Positions 1 to 8,415 of a stretch of 64,000 bases of DNA are shown one piece after another. The notes under the pieces were generated by a model. It was not told where the DNA came from, ran no database searches, and was given only the letters and a program-made list of their open reading frames with translations. Origin of the DNA: an uncultured Dehalococcoidia bacterium (GTDB lineage Bacteria > Chloroflexota > Dehalococcoidia > Lucifugimonadales > GCA-2712585). A program made the translations under genes and the position numbers. Location: positions 1,845,697-1,909,696 of the forward strand of contig OY282371.1 of assembly GCA_958295715.1 (NCBI GenBank). Reading direction: 5' to 3'. Numbering within the stretch: position 1 is the stretch's first letter; each line of letters starts with the position of its first letter.

Positions 1-705
1 TACGTGGAGTATTTCTCCGACCCCTTCATCATCGGCCTGGAGGACAACAACGCCAACATGATGTACGGGGCCCTCAAGGAGATGGCCGCCGGCGGGCTGC
101 CACAGCGCTACTACGTCTTCAACACCGGCGGCGTGGGGGCCGACAGCAACGAGGAGGCCAGCGGCCCTTCCTACAAGAAGATCCCCAGGTCCCTCACCCT
201 CATGCTTCAAGAGGCCCTGCTCCGGGGCGCCGTGAAGTTCGAATACGACTCGGCCCTCGGCTCCGACGTGGCCGTCGCGGTGGTGGACGCCAAGGGCGAC
301 GAGGTCCTGGACCTGAGGAAGGACTGGCTGCCGCGCTCCATCTACGGCGAGGAGGAGTACCTGCGCCGCATTGAGGAGTTGCGCCGCCGCCGCTTCTATG
401 GCCGCGACGCTGAGGACAAGGCCGGCATCTTGCGGTACACCAAGGTCATTGACGCCCTCATAGACCTGAATGAGATACCCAACCCCGCCAACGAGCGGGA
501 GTTGGCCTGGCTGCTGTCCTACTGCTGGCACGTGGACCGGGTCTACCCCTCGCTGTCGGAACTGGTCGCCCACCTGGATGAGGGACGGCGCCCCGGCGAC
601 GACACGCTCAAGGCCCTGACGGATAAGTTCAACGGCGGCCTTGAACTGGGGCTGACCTTAGACGCGGAATCGCTCAAGCGCCTGGAGGAGCTTGGAATCT
701 CTTGA
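1..705 (+). CDS. C-terminal part of a PEP carboxykinase-like protein (partial, tentative)
   Basis: The reading frame is open to the left edge, so the N-terminus lies outside the window; a GTG at position 4 is only an internal codon. About 234 residues are visible. The segment FNTGGVGAD followed by KKIPRSLTL and a later block rich in Arg/Glu resembles the C-terminal lobe of ATP-type phosphoenolpyruvate carboxykinase or the related uncharacterised DUF4914 family. The P-loop and metal-binding residues that would settle it are not in view. The last 80 residues look helical and are not typical of PckA. It ends 15 bases before an RraA-family gene on the same strand, so the two may be co-transcribed. 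The family call is weak. Confidence 0.4.
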   Translation, partial: YVEYFSDPFIIGLEDNNANMMYGALKEMAAGGLPQRYYVFNTGGVGADSNEEASGPSYKKIPRSLTLMLQEALLRGAVKFEYDSALGSDVAVAVVDAKGDEVLDLRKDWLPRSIYGEEEYLRRIEELRRRRFYGRDAEDKAGILRYTKVIDALIDLNEIPNPANERELAWLLSYCWHVDRVYPSLSELVAHLDEGRRPGDDTLKALTDKFNGGLELGLTLDAESLKRLEELGIS

Positions 706-720
706 GGTTGGAGGCGTCCC

Positions 721-1446
721 ATGACTGAGCTACCCCCCATTTCCGACGAGACCTTGGAAGTCCTGCGGCAAATTCCAACCCAGACCATCATTGACGCGCT
801 CTGGGTCAAGGGCTGGCCCATGTCCTTCATAGAGGGGGCGAAACCCTTGCAGCGAGGGCAGAGGATGGCCGGCCGCGCCGTTACCCTGCGCTTTGTGCCC
901 CACCGCCCGGACCTGGCCGCCGATAAGCCCAAGGGCGCGCAGTCGGCGGAGTACGTGGCCTATGAGCTTTGCGGCCCCGGCGAGGCGCTGGTTATAGACG
1001 CTATGGGTTGGCAGTTTAGCTCTGTGGGCGGGGACATCAAGTTCCTGCGCCTCAAGCAGCGGAACATTGGCGGCCTAGTCACCGATGGGGCCGTCCGGGA
1101 CACCGTGGCCCTGCGGGAGTACGGCTTCCCCGTCTACTCGGCCAACAGCACGGCCAAGCAGGGGCCCGCCGAGTTCTGGCCCTGGCAGGTGAACGACGCC
1201 ATCCAGTGCGGGGGAGTCCTGGTCCGCCCCGGCGACGCCGTGGTGGGCGACGACGATGGCGTGGTGGTGGCGCCCCGCGCCGTGGTCGACGAGGTGATAT
1301 CCATAGCCCACCAACGGGAGGACGTGGAGGCCGTCATCAAGGAGCAACTGGCGGTGGAGCAGTGCTCGCCCGGGAAGTACTACCCCTTCAACGACCGTAC
1401 CTGGAAGCTCTACGAGGAGAAGACGGGCAAGAAGCCGCCCATCTAG
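721..1446 (+). CDS. RraA / HMG aldolase family protein
   Basis: A 241-residue cytoplasmic protein of the RraA-like fold. Members include 4-hydroxy-4-methyl-2-oxoglutarate/oxaloacetate aldolases and the RNase E inhibitor RraA. The block GGLVTDGAVRD contains the Arg-Asp pair that binds Mg2+ and the carboxylate substrate in the aldolases, and VRPGDAVVGDDDGVVV is the usual family C-terminal strand. The protein is about 80 residues longer than E. coli RraA, with an added helical tail, which is more typical of catabolic aldolase members. A GGAGG sits six bases before the ATG. Placed after a PEPCK-like gene and near amidase, TPP enzyme and oxidoreductase genes, a 2-oxo acid catabolic role is likelier than RNase control. 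The substrate cannot be named. Confidence 0.8.
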   Translation: MTELPPISDETLEVLRQIPTQTIIDALWVKGWPMSFIEGAKPLQRGQRMAGRAVTLRFVPHRPDLAADKPKGAQSAEYVAYELCGPGEALVIDAMGWQFSSVGGDIKFLRLKQRNIGGLVTDGAVRDTVALREYGFPVYSANSTAKQGPAEFWPWQVNDAIQCGGVLVRPGDAVVGDDDGVVVAPRAVVDEVISIAHQREDVEAVIKEQLAVEQCSPGKYYPFNDRTWKLYEEKTGKKPPI

Positions 1447-1772
1447 CCGCCCCCTCTATATCTACACTCGGCCTGCAAGGGCCTGACAGCCCTTTATGCC
1501 CTCTCCTTTCCGTCATTCCCGCTCCCCCCTCCGTCATTCCCGCGCAGGCGGGAAGGGCGCGCGCGCCCTCTTAGTTTTGAAGAGCGCTGGTTATGCGTTG
1601 GGAGCTTGGCTTCCCGCCTCCTATCCGTTCCGGCCCTCCCCCCCATCCGTCATTCCCGCCTTCCCCCCACCGTCATTCCCGCGCAGGCGGGAATCCAGGA
1701 ACCCTACACAGCAGAACCAACGCCCTTCAAAACTAAGTGGGCGCACGCGCCCTTCCCGCCTCTCTCCCCTCC

Positions 1773-1943
1773 CGTCATTCCCGCGTAGGCGGGAATCCAT
1801 CTTTCCCGATTCTCTTCTAACGCCACCGTCCTCCTTTGACAGAACTCTGGGTTGGGGCGGCAGGTTGGGCCGAGGGCATGAGAGCGACACATTGGCTGTT
1901 TTGGATGGGGGCTTCCTGGATTCCCGCCTGCGCGGGAATGACG
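1773..1943 (+). mobile_element. MITE-like element, family 1, copy 1 (171 bp)
   Basis: The element begins and ends with the same hairpin-bearing sequence (CGTCATTCCCGC... and its reverse complement), giving terminal inverted repeats of about 27 bases. The interior carries marker words shared with three other copies in this window: CTAACGCCACCGTCCTCC, TTTGACAG and GAGCGACACATTGG. It encodes no protein. The size, the inverted ends and the interior shared across unlinked sites are what a non-autonomous transposable element would show; no transposase is visible in the window. Confidence 0.6.
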
Positions 1944-2189
1944 GATAAGAGGGGGCGGGAACGCCGGATGGGAGCGCGCGCCCTTGCGCGGGAGGCCCTA
2001 CACCGGGATTTGGGGCGTTGGTTTTGGATGGGGCCTTCCTGGATTCCCGCCTGCGCGGGAATGACGGATAAGAGGGGGCGGGAACGCCGGATGGGAGCGC
2101 GCGCCCTTGCGCGGGAGGCCCTACACCGGGATTTGGGGCGTTGGTTTTGGATGGGGCCTTCCTGGATTCCCGCCTGCGCGGGAATGACG
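1901..2189 (+). repeat. 123-bp tandem repeat, about 2.3 copies
   Basis: The word TTGGATGGGG followed by CTTCCTGGATTCC recurs at 1901, 2024 and 2147, an exact 123-base period; the third copy ends about 43 bases in. Copies 1 and 2 differ at very few positions, so the duplication is recent. Each unit contains one perfect ATTCCC-N8-GGGAAT hairpin and a GC-rich segment around GGGAGCGCGCGCCC. The array starts inside the right end of the MITE-like element at 1773-1943. Confidence 0.8.
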
Positions 2190-2399
2190 AGAGGGGGAGC
2201 GGGAATGACGGATGGGAGGGAACGGGAAGCCGAAGCCCCCGACGCAGAACCAACGCTCTTCAAAACTAAGTGGGCGCACGCGCCCTTCCCGCCTGCGCGG
2301 GAACGCCGGATAGGCGCGCGGCCCTTGCTCGGTTGGCCCGGCGCAACGCCGGCGCTCCCGGATTCCCGAGAGGAGGGGGGGGGCCGGCTAGGGGCTCAC

Positions 2400-3803
2400 T
2401 TACAACGACGGATGCTTTTTGTGCAACCCCGCGTGCTCCTGGTAGGTGTACGCGGCCCTCATCGTCGTGGCGTCGTCAAAGGGCCGGCCCGCCAACTGAA
2501 GCCCGATGGGCAGCCCCTCCTCGGTGAAGCCGCAGGGCACGGATATGGCCGGCATTCCCGTCTGGTTGAAGGCGGCCATAAAGCTGGGCCAGTGCAGCCA
2601 AGACCCCGTTTCATACTCGTCGTAGCGCATCGGCGGCCTGTGGCCCGTGGGCATGGCGATAAGGTCAACGCGCTTCATCACCCGGCGAAACTCGCGGCAC
2701 ATGGCGCTGCGGGCACGCTGGGCCTGCACGTAGTCGGAGGCGGTGAACAGACCGCCCAGGTATAGGCGGCTGATGAATGCCTCGCCGTAGTTCTGAGGCT
2801 GAGATATCACGTTGGGCAGGTGGTAGTTGTACCCCTCGCTGAGGGTGATGACGTTGTTGGCGACGGAGGCGTACTCCAAGGATGGGAGGTGAACCTCCTC
2901 AACCCTGGCCCCCAACCCTTCCAGGTCTTGAAGGGCCTTCTTCACGGACGCGATGGTCCCGGCGTCTATGCCCGCGTCGGCGCTGTAGCAGTAGTGGGCA
3001 GGCACCCCGATAACCAGCCCCTTAACGTCCTCCCGCAAGGCCGCCGAGTAGTCCGGGACCGGCTCCCGGGCGGAGGCCGCGTCCCGCGGGTCGTGGCCCG
3101 CCACCGCCTGAAGCATGAGGGCCGTGTCCTCCACCGTCCGGGTCATGGGGCCGCAGTGGTCCAGGGACCAGCTTATGGGAATCACCCCGTACCGGCTCAC
3201 GAGGCCATAGGTGGGCTTCAGTCCCACGATGCCGCAGTAGGACGCCGGGCCTCGGATGGAGCCGCCCGTGTCGGAGCCGAGGGAACCCATGGCCAGTCCC
3301 GCGGCCACCGCGGCTCCGGAGCCGCTGCTGGACCCCGACGTCACGTAGTCCAGGTTCCACGGGTTCTTGGCCTGGTCGAAGAGGCTGGTCTCCGGCCCGC
3401 CCATGGCGAACTCGAACATGGCCACCTTGCCCAGCAGCACCGACCCGGCCTCATCCAAACGCCGTATCACCGTGGCGTCCTCGGTGGGAACCCGGTCCCG
3501 GTGCACCAGCGATTGGGCGGTGGTCCTAACGCCCTTGGTGTCGTACAGGTCCTTGTGACCTAGTGGGATGCCGTGAAGCGGCCCCCGGTAATCCCCGCGG
3601 GCTATCTCCGCCTCCGCTTCCTTGGCGGACGCCAGGGCTGAGTCGGCGACTATCGTGACGTAGCTTTTCAGGTCGCCATCCACGGCGTCTATCCGGTCGA
3701 GGACGGCCTGGGTCAACTCAACGGGGGACAACTCCCCGCCCTTTATCAGACGCGCCGCTTCTCTAATGGTAAGGTAGTGGAGTTCCGAGTTGGCCTTTGT
3801 CAC
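2400..3803 (-). CDS. Amidase signature family hydrolase
   Basis: A 467-residue amidase-signature enzyme that hydrolyses a C-N amide bond. The Ser-cisSer-Lys triad is complete: Lys84 in GHKDLYDTKG, the cis-Ser in GSSSGSGAAVA (about 158-160) and nucleophile Ser182 in GSDTGGSIRGP. The length fits GatA, AtzE and related hydrolases. The start is a GTG whose last bases form the stop codon of the upstream 68-residue gene (GTGA, 4-base overlap), so the two are translationally coupled. The partner resembles GatC, so the pair looks like a GatA/GatC or AtzE/AtzG-type heteromer. No gatB gene is nearby, so an Asp/Glu-tRNA amidotransferase is unlikely. Two more amidase paralogs occur in the window (12101-13528 and 38722-40125). 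The substrate is unknown. Confidence 0.9.
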   Translation of the reverse strand: MTKANSELHYLTIREAARLIKGGELSPVELTQAVLDRIDAVDGDLKSYVTIVADSALASAKEAEAEIARGDYRGPLHGIPLGHKDLYDTKGVRTTAQSLVHRDRVPTEDATVIRRLDEAGSVLLGKVAMFEFAMGGPETSLFDQAKNPWNLDYVTSGSSSGSGAAVAAGLAMGSLGSDTGGSIRGPASYCGIVGLKPTYGLVSRYGVIPISWSLDHCGPMTRTVEDTALMLQAVAGHDPRDAASAREPVPDYSAALREDVKGLVIGVPAHYCYSADAGIDAGTIASVKKALQDLEGLGARVEEVHLPSLEYASVANNVITLSEGYNYHLPNVISQPQNYGEAFISRLYLGGLFTASDYVQAQRARSAMCREFRRVMKRVDLIAMPTGHRPPMRYDEYETGSWLHWPSFMAAFNQTGMPAISVPCGFTEEGLPIGLQLAGRPFDDATTMRAAYTYQEHAGLHKKHPSL

Positions 3804-4006
3804 GATGTCGCCTCCTCATTCCACCCCTCGCCCGACCGGAAAACGGCGGCGGACTCCTCGCCCTCCACGTCCACCGCGTACAGCGTCTTCAGGCGAGAGC
3901 GGTACTCCTGAAGGGTCTTGGCCAGACTCTCCAACCGTTCCTGTGGGACCTCCACGCCGGAGCGGGCCAAGAGCATCCTAACCTCATCAACGTCTTGGGG
4001 ATTCAC
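3800..4006 (-). CDS. Small GatC/AtzG-like amidase partner
   Basis: A 68-residue acidic helical protein. Its N-terminal half has the spacing of GatC-like proteins: a helix with LLARSGVEVPQERLESLAKTL, then a stretch ending in LYAVDVEGEES. GatC and AtzG wrap around their amidase partner and stabilise it. The GTG start follows a strong AAGGAGGAG site, and the stop overlaps the amidase start (GTGA), which implies equimolar synthesis. The resemblance is in length, pattern and position, not in any catalytic residue, so the assignment rests mostly on context. Confidence 0.65.
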   Translation of the reverse strand: MNPQDVDEVRMLLARSGVEVPQERLESLAKTLQEYRSRLKTLYAVDVEGEESAAVFRSGEGWNEEATS

Positions 4007-4170
4007 CTTCTCCTCCTTGAGCCGGAAGTTGAAAACCCGGCCCCAACGCGGTCAAGTATACGGGCGCCCCACCGCCGTGGCAAGACGACGCGCCCACCCA
4101 TTCCCCCCGTCGTGTTGTGGCTAGGAGAGGGCTGGTGTATGATGGGGCCACCAGCAACCTGAGGTGTTTT

Positions 4171-5808
4171 ATGGCCCTGATGACGGGAGGACGAGCCGTG
4201 GTGGAGAGCCTGAAGGCCCACGGAGTCGATACGGTGTTCGGCATCATCTCCACCCACACCATGCACATATACGACGCGCTGTACGACGAGCAGGAGTCCA
4301 TACGCTTCATCGGCGGGCGGCACGAACACGCCTTGGGCTTCATGGCCGACGGGTACTCCCGGGTCACCGGCAAGCCGGGGGTCCTGTTCACCAGCGGCGG
4401 CCCCGGGGCCGCCGACAGCATGGGTTCCATGGGGGAGGCCTATCACGCCTCGTCTAAGGTGCTTCAGGTCACCGCCAACTGCGAGTTGGAGTTGATAGAC
4501 TCCGGCAAAGGGGCCATCCACGAGGCCAAGGACCAGCTGGGCATGTTCCGCTCCGTGACGGGGTGGAACGCCCTTATCGACAACCTTGACTCGCTGCCGG
4601 ACTACTTCCTCGAGGCCTTTCAGAGGTTCAGCAGCCATAGACCGCGCCCCGTGGAGCTAGAGGTTCCCACGGACCTCTTTGAGAAGCGGGCCGACGTTGA
4701 AATCCTGCCGCCAAGGGATATGGCCCCGGCCCAGCCCGACGAGGGCAGGATAGAGCAGGCGGCCAAGGCCCTGAAGGAGGCGAAACGGCCCATTATTTGG
4801 GTGGGCAGAGGCGTGATGCTGGCCGAGGCGACCGCCGAACTCCGCCAGCTTGCGGAGCGTCTCGGCGCCCCGGTCGCCAGCGCCACCACGGGCAAGGGGG
4901 CCTTCCCCGACGACCACCCCCTTGGCCTCGGCGTGGGGGAGTTCGGCGGCATGAGGGGCGAAAGCCCCCTGGAGGATTTCCTGGGCAAGGCTGATCTCAT
5001 GCTGCTCATCGGCTCATCCATGGCCTACCACAGGACCGTGCAGCAGGGGCTGAAGCTCCCCGCCAACATCGTTCAGATAGATATTGACCCCGGTGAGATA
5101 GGCAAGAACTACCCCGCGTCCCTGGGCGTCGTGGGAGACGCTAAGACTGCGTTGGGACAGATTCTATCGCTCATCGACTCGGAGGGAGCAGGCTCCAACG
5201 GCGGCTACGCGGCGGAGGTGGCGCGGCTGAAGGAGGACCTCCACCGGAGCTTGACGGCCCAGTATCCCAACGAAATGAGGACCCTGGAGGGCATCCGCGG
5301 CGTTTTGGCCCGTGACGCCGTTGTGGTGGGAGACGCCACCGTGCCCAACTACCGGGCGTCGAGGTGCCTGCCCTTCTACGAGCCGAACACCTACCTAGGC
5401 CCCAACTCCTGGGCCGGCCTGGGCTTCGGGTTCCCGGCGGGCCTTGGGGCCAAGGTGGGCGCGCCCGAAAAGCAGGTGGTTGTGATAACCGGCGACGGCG
5501 GGTTCCAGTACAACATCCAGGAGTTGGGCACGGCGTTGCAGTACGGCATAAGCCCCGTGGTCCTGGTGTTCAACGACAACGCCTGGGGGGTGCTGAAGGG
5601 AATGCAGAGGGACACCTTCAATGGCCGCTACATGGGCACGGAACTGCGGAACCCGGACTTCGTGAAGCTGGCCGAGGCCTACGGCGCCGGGGCCTCCAGG
5701 GTCCGCAGCCTTGACGAGCTTACCAAGGCCCTGGGCGACGCGCTGGCATCCAACGTGGTCCATCTTATTGAGGTGGAGACGCCCGACGGGTTCGCCAGCT
5801 TCCGCTAA
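4171..5808 (+). CDS. Thiamine pyrophosphate-dependent enzyme, acetolactate synthase-like
   Basis: About 545 residues with the three-domain layout of the acetolactate synthase / benzoylformate decarboxylase family. The N-terminal Pyr domain has GGRHEHALGFMADGYSR with the catalytic Glu52. A central Rossmann-like domain follows (PIIWVGRG, GKGAFPDDHPLGLG). The C-terminal PP domain has the TPP-Mg motif GDGG at 441 followed by FNDN at 467-470. The frame is open from 4117, but the ATG at 4171 matches where the family begins (ALMTGGRAVVESL) and follows a GAGGTG. No regulatory subunit gene (ilvN) is adjacent, so a catabolic 2-oxo acid decarboxylase or carboligase is likelier than branched-chain synthesis. 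The substrate cannot be told from the sequence. Confidence 0.88.
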   Translation: MALMTGGRAVVESLKAHGVDTVFGIISTHTMHIYDALYDEQESIRFIGGRHEHALGFMADGYSRVTGKPGVLFTSGGPGAADSMGSMGEAYHASSKVLQVTANCELELIDSGKGAIHEAKDQLGMFRSVTGWNALIDNLDSLPDYFLEAFQRFSSHRPRPVELEVPTDLFEKRADVEILPPRDMAPAQPDEGRIEQAAKALKEAKRPIIWVGRGVMLAEATAELRQLAERLGAPVASATTGKGAFPDDHPLGLGVGEFGGMRGESPLEDFLGKADLMLLIGSSMAYHRTVQQGLKLPANIVQIDIDPGEIGKNYPASLGVVGDAKTALGQILSLIDSEGAGSNGGYAAEVARLKEDLHRSLTAQYPNEMRTLEGIRGVLARDAVVVGDATVPNYRASRCLPFYEPNTYLGPNSWAGLGFGFPAGLGAKVGAPEKQVVVITGDGGFQYNIQELGTALQYGISPVVLVFNDNAWGVLKGMQRDTFNGRYMGTELRNPDFVKLAEAYGAGASRVRSLDELTKALGDALASNVVHLIEVETPDGFASFR

Positions 5809-5861
5809 CCGGCGAACCAGAGGAGGGGCCGGTTCCGCGGCGCGCCTCCGGCCAAGGTCGG

Positions 5862-6902
5862 TTAGAGGGGAAGGTGTATTGCGCGGCCGGATTGGGCGCT
5901 GCGAGTCACCGCCTCGGTAAACTCCATGTACCTGACGCCATCCTCAAAAGAGGTGTGGGTAACCGGCTCCTCGCCGCGGATAGCGCCGATGAACTCCTCC
6001 TCCACCCGCCACCGGCCCTGCTTCTCCGGCGGAACGGGTATCTCGGTCAACCCGGCGTCGGAGCGCCTGCCGCCCCAGAGCTTCCCGGTCTCCATATCCA
6101 AGCGGAGGGTCCCCTCGCTGCCAAAGAGCCACGCCTCGGAACCTCCGGCGTGGCCGGTGACGGCGCTGAAACGCAGGCGCGCCTGGGCCCCGCAGGCCAT
6201 CTCGCACAGAACATCGGCGTGGTCGGGAACGGTGATGGAGAGGATGCGGCCCTGAGCGTCCCGGCGGCGGTTCACGTTAACCCTGGTCATGGCCATAACC
6301 CTAACGGCCGGGCCTATCCACCGCATGAGGGTCTCGTACCATATGCCCATGTTGAGGATGTTGAGGCCGCTCAAGTCCCGGTCCTGCCGCCAGTGAATGG
6401 CGCTTTCCGCGTCCACAAAGGAGCCGGCGAGTCCCTGCAAGTCCACGGCCAACAGGTCGCCAAGGAACCCGTCGGCAATAAGGGACAGGATGGTCCGGTC
6501 CTGCTTGAGGGTCATGGGCGCCGGGACTATCTGGGCGGTGAGATGGGGACGGACGCGGGCGGCGTCCAGCATGGCGCGGGCCTCGGCGGCGTTCATGGCC
6601 ATCCGGGCCTCGGTGAGCACGTGCTTGCCCGCCTCCAGGGCCGCAAGGGTCACCGGACAGTGGAGGTTGGGCCAAGTTCCGATGCAGACGGCGTCGATAT
6701 CGCCATCCGTCACCAGATGGCCCCAGTGGTCATAAACCTTGGGAATGCCGAACTCGCCGGCGACCCGTTGGCCCGACTCCCGGCTGCGGTTGCAGAGGCC
6801 GACCACCTCCACGCCGTCAATGGCCTGGAAGCCCGGTATGTGATGCAGCCGGGTGTTGGCCCCGGCCCCGACTATCCCGATGCGTATGGCGCTCTCGCTC
6901 AC
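5862..6902 (-). CDS. Gfo/Idh/MocA family oxidoreductase
   Basis: A 346-residue NAD(P)-dependent dehydrogenase-like protein. The N-terminal Rossmann domain has GIVGAGAN (9-16) and CIGTWPNLH; the C-terminal half is the usual alpha/beta dimer domain (GGSEAWLFGSEGTLRLD). The family motif E-K-P, whose Lys lies in the active site, reads E98-A99-R100 here (TEARMAMN), so the normal catalytic Lys is absent. The start is a GTG. The gene is convergent with the TPP enzyme at 4171-5808, about 50 bases apart. It could be a sugar or inositol dehydrogenase relative with altered chemistry, or a non-catalytic binder. Confidence 0.85.
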   Translation of the reverse strand: MSESAIRIGIVGAGANTRLHHIPGFQAIDGVEVVGLCNRSRESGQRVAGEFGIPKVYDHWGHLVTDGDIDAVCIGTWPNLHCPVTLAALEAGKHVLTEARMAMNAAEARAMLDAARVRPHLTAQIVPAPMTLKQDRTILSLIADGFLGDLLAVDLQGLAGSFVDAESAIHWRQDRDLSGLNILNMGIWYETLMRWIGPAVRVMAMTRVNVNRRRDAQGRILSITVPDHADVLCEMACGAQARLRFSAVTGHAGGSEAWLFGSEGTLRLDMETGKLWGGRRSDAGLTEIPVPPEKQGRWRVEEEFIGAIRGEEPVTHTSFEDGVRYMEFTEAVTRSAQSGRAIHLPL

Positions 6903-7245
6903 TGGCTAAACTCCTCTCATGTGGATGCGACTTGCGTAATCATCACTCCCGCCCCCTTTTTCCGCACTCCCGCCCCCTTTCCGTCATTCCCGCGCAGGCG
7001 GGAATCCAGGAAGACCCCAACCCAGAACCAACGCTCCTCAAAACAAAGTGGGCGCACGCGCCCTCCCGCTCCCTTTCCGTCATTCCCGCGCAGGCGGGAA
7101 TCCAGGAAGGCCCCAACGCAGAACCCACACTCTTCGAAACAAAAATGGGCACACGTGCCCTCCCCGCGCAGGCGGGAATCCATCCCCCTCAAGACCCCGG
7201 CTTCCGACGACCGGCGCGCCACGGCATAGGCGCCCGTAGAGAGGG
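6903..7245. repeat. Repeat-filled intergenic region 2
   Basis: It holds two perfect ATTCCC-N8-GGGAAT hairpins (6986-7005 and 7082-7101), a third degenerate copy near 7165, and two copies of the second hairpin (GGGCGCACGCGCCC at 7050-7063 and GGGCACACGTGCCC at 7147-7160). The hairpins alternate, with a spacing of about 96 bases between the first two of type A. No gene is supported. The region abuts the promoter of the ABC uptake operon. Confidence 0.85.
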
Positions 7246-7248
7246 CTG

Positions 7249-7277
7249 TTGACATGTCCATCAATTTGATGTATAAA
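7249..7277 (+). promoter_or_regulatory. Sigma-70-type promoter of the haem/iron uptake operon
   Basis: The -35 box TTGACA (7249-7254, six of six) and the -10 box TATAAA (7272-7277, five of six) are separated by exactly 17 bases. This is the strongest promoter match I found in the window. It lies in a local AT-rich island and points at the lipoprotein gene starting at 7372, leaving a leader of about 90 bases. Confidence 0.8.
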
Positions 7278-7285
7278 CCTGTGTG

Positions 7286-7339
7286 GCGTTAACGTGGCTA
7301 TATTATAGTATTAGTCTGCATTAACTCAAAAGTTAACGC
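7286..7339 (+). promoter_or_regulatory. Dyad operator candidate downstream of the promoter
   Basis: GCGTTAAC (7286-7293) and GTTAACGC (7332-7339) are perfect inverted repeats, and a third related word GCATTAACT lies at 7318-7326. They sit immediately after the -10 box, where a bound repressor would block transcription. Iron or haem repression would suit the operon. The words do not match the classical Fur or DtxR boxes, so the regulator is unknown. Confidence 0.5.
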
Positions 7340-7371
7340 GCAATAACAACTACGAATGGTGAAGAGGGGGC

Positions 7372-8412
7372 ATGAGGATACCTCAATATATTACAGCCCT
7401 AATAGCTGCGGTGGCAATCCTGGCCCTGGCGGGCTGCCAAGGGTCGTCGACGCCCACCCCTACCCCGGCGCCAACCGCCGCGCCATCCCCCACCGCCAGG
7501 GCCACGCCCGCGCCGACTCCTACGCCAACCGCCACGCCTTCCACCATAACCGTCACCGACGACGTAGGCCGCCGGGTGGAGATTCCCTACCATCCCAAGA
7601 GGGTGGCGGTGACAACGTCCTTCATGGTAGAGCTCATCATGGCCTGCGGGCTTACGCCTGTGGCGCGGCCCGACATCCCGCCGGAGTTCATCTACCCCCT
7701 GGAGGCCGTGGACATCCCCTCCTTTGGCGTGTCCCACTCCGCCGGGCCCAACCTGGAGCAGCTGGCCGCCGCCCGTCCGGACCTGGTCATCTTCTCACCC
7801 ATATACAGCCAGTTTTTACCCTCCGTTGAGGAAACCCTTGGCGTCCCGACCCTGGTCCACGACGTGACCACGGTCGACGACGTCGCCGCCAAGATGCGGG
7901 CCTACGGCGACCTGCTGGGATGCGAGGAGCAGGCTGAGGAAGCGGCGCAGGCCCTGGACGCCAGAATCCAAGCCCTCCGGGAGGGTCTGCCTGAGACCGG
8001 CCCCAGCGTGTTCGCCATCTTTGGGAACATTGACGCCTTTCTGGGGTTCATGCCCGCCACCTACCTGGGCGACATCGTGAGCCGGATGGGTGGACGGCTA
8101 ATCACTGAGGGCGACCCCCCGTGGCTGGACAGAAGGAGCAACCGGACGAACCCGCAATTCACGCCCTTCAGCATGGAAAAGGTCGTGGAGCGCGACCCCG
8201 ACGTAATCCTGGTGGTCCGCCACGGCGGGCCTTCCCAGGCGCGGGAGGAGAACTTCGCGTCCCTCTTCGACGACCCGGCGTGGAGCGGCCTCCGGGCGGT
8301 GCGGGAGGGCCGGATCCACGAGGTGTCGGAGTGGCTCTACCTCCGATACCCCGGCCCACGGGTGGCCCTGGCCTTGGAGGAGATCCGCTCTATCCTGTAT
8401 CCTGACGGGTAG
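7372..8412 (+). CDS. ABC transporter substrate-binding lipoprotein (haem/iron-chelate type)
   Basis: A 346-residue lipoprotein of the BtuF/FepB/HmuT class III binding-protein family. The signal peptide ends in the lipobox LALAGC with Cys22; a Thr/Pro linker (about 25-60) tethers the protein. The mature part starts TVTDDVGRRVEIPYHPKRV and later has AAARPDLVIFS and EKVVERDPDVILV, all typical of the family. It is the first gene of a four-gene operon (permease, ATPase, monooxygenase), with only 3 bases to the permease. Cobalamin, siderophore and haem binding proteins share this fold; haem is preferred because of the last gene of the operon. Confidence 0.88.
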   Translation: MRIPQYITALIAAVAILALAGCQGSSTPTPTPAPTAAPSPTARATPAPTPTPTATPSTITVTDDVGRRVEIPYHPKRVAVTTSFMVELIMACGLTPVARPDIPPEFIYPLEAVDIPSFGVSHSAGPNLEQLAAARPDLVIFSPIYSQFLPSVEETLGVPTLVHDVTTVDDVAAKMRAYGDLLGCEEQAEEAAQALDARIQALREGLPETGPSVFAIFGNIDAFLGFMPATYLGDIVSRMGGRLITEGDPPWLDRRSNRTNPQFTPFSMEKVVERDPDVILVVRHGGPSQAREENFASLFDDPAWSGLRAVREGRIHEVSEWLYLRYPGPRVALALEEIRSILYPDG

Positions 8413-8415
8413 CGG

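Larger units (their letters stand above)
1447..2399. repeat. Repeat-filled intergenic region 1
   Basis: No gene is credible here; open frames of 150 to 300 codons run through palindromic repeats. It contains five perfect ATTCCC-N8-GGGAAT hairpins (starting 1675, 1777, 1920, 2043 and 2166), two copies of the second hairpin type GGGCGCACGCGCCC (1739-1752 and 2272-2285), one MITE-like element and a 123-base tandem repeat. It separates a plus-strand unit from a minus-strand amidase, so both neighbours end in it. Paired hairpins could also act as bidirectional terminators, though no T-tract follows them. Confidence 0.85.

Noticed and set aside
1496-2765. Several long frames on both strands through region 1
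   Set aside because: They translate palindromic repeats in every frame (recurrent WIPACAGMT and SFPRRRESR words), a sign of repeats and not of proteins.
7286-7339. Fur or DtxR box
   Set aside because: The dyad does not match either consensus; only a generic operator is proposed.
7278-7371. Cobalamin riboswitch upstream of the ABC operon
   Set aside because: The leader is under 100 bases and AT-rich with no B12-box; a cobalamin riboswitch would be about 200 bases.
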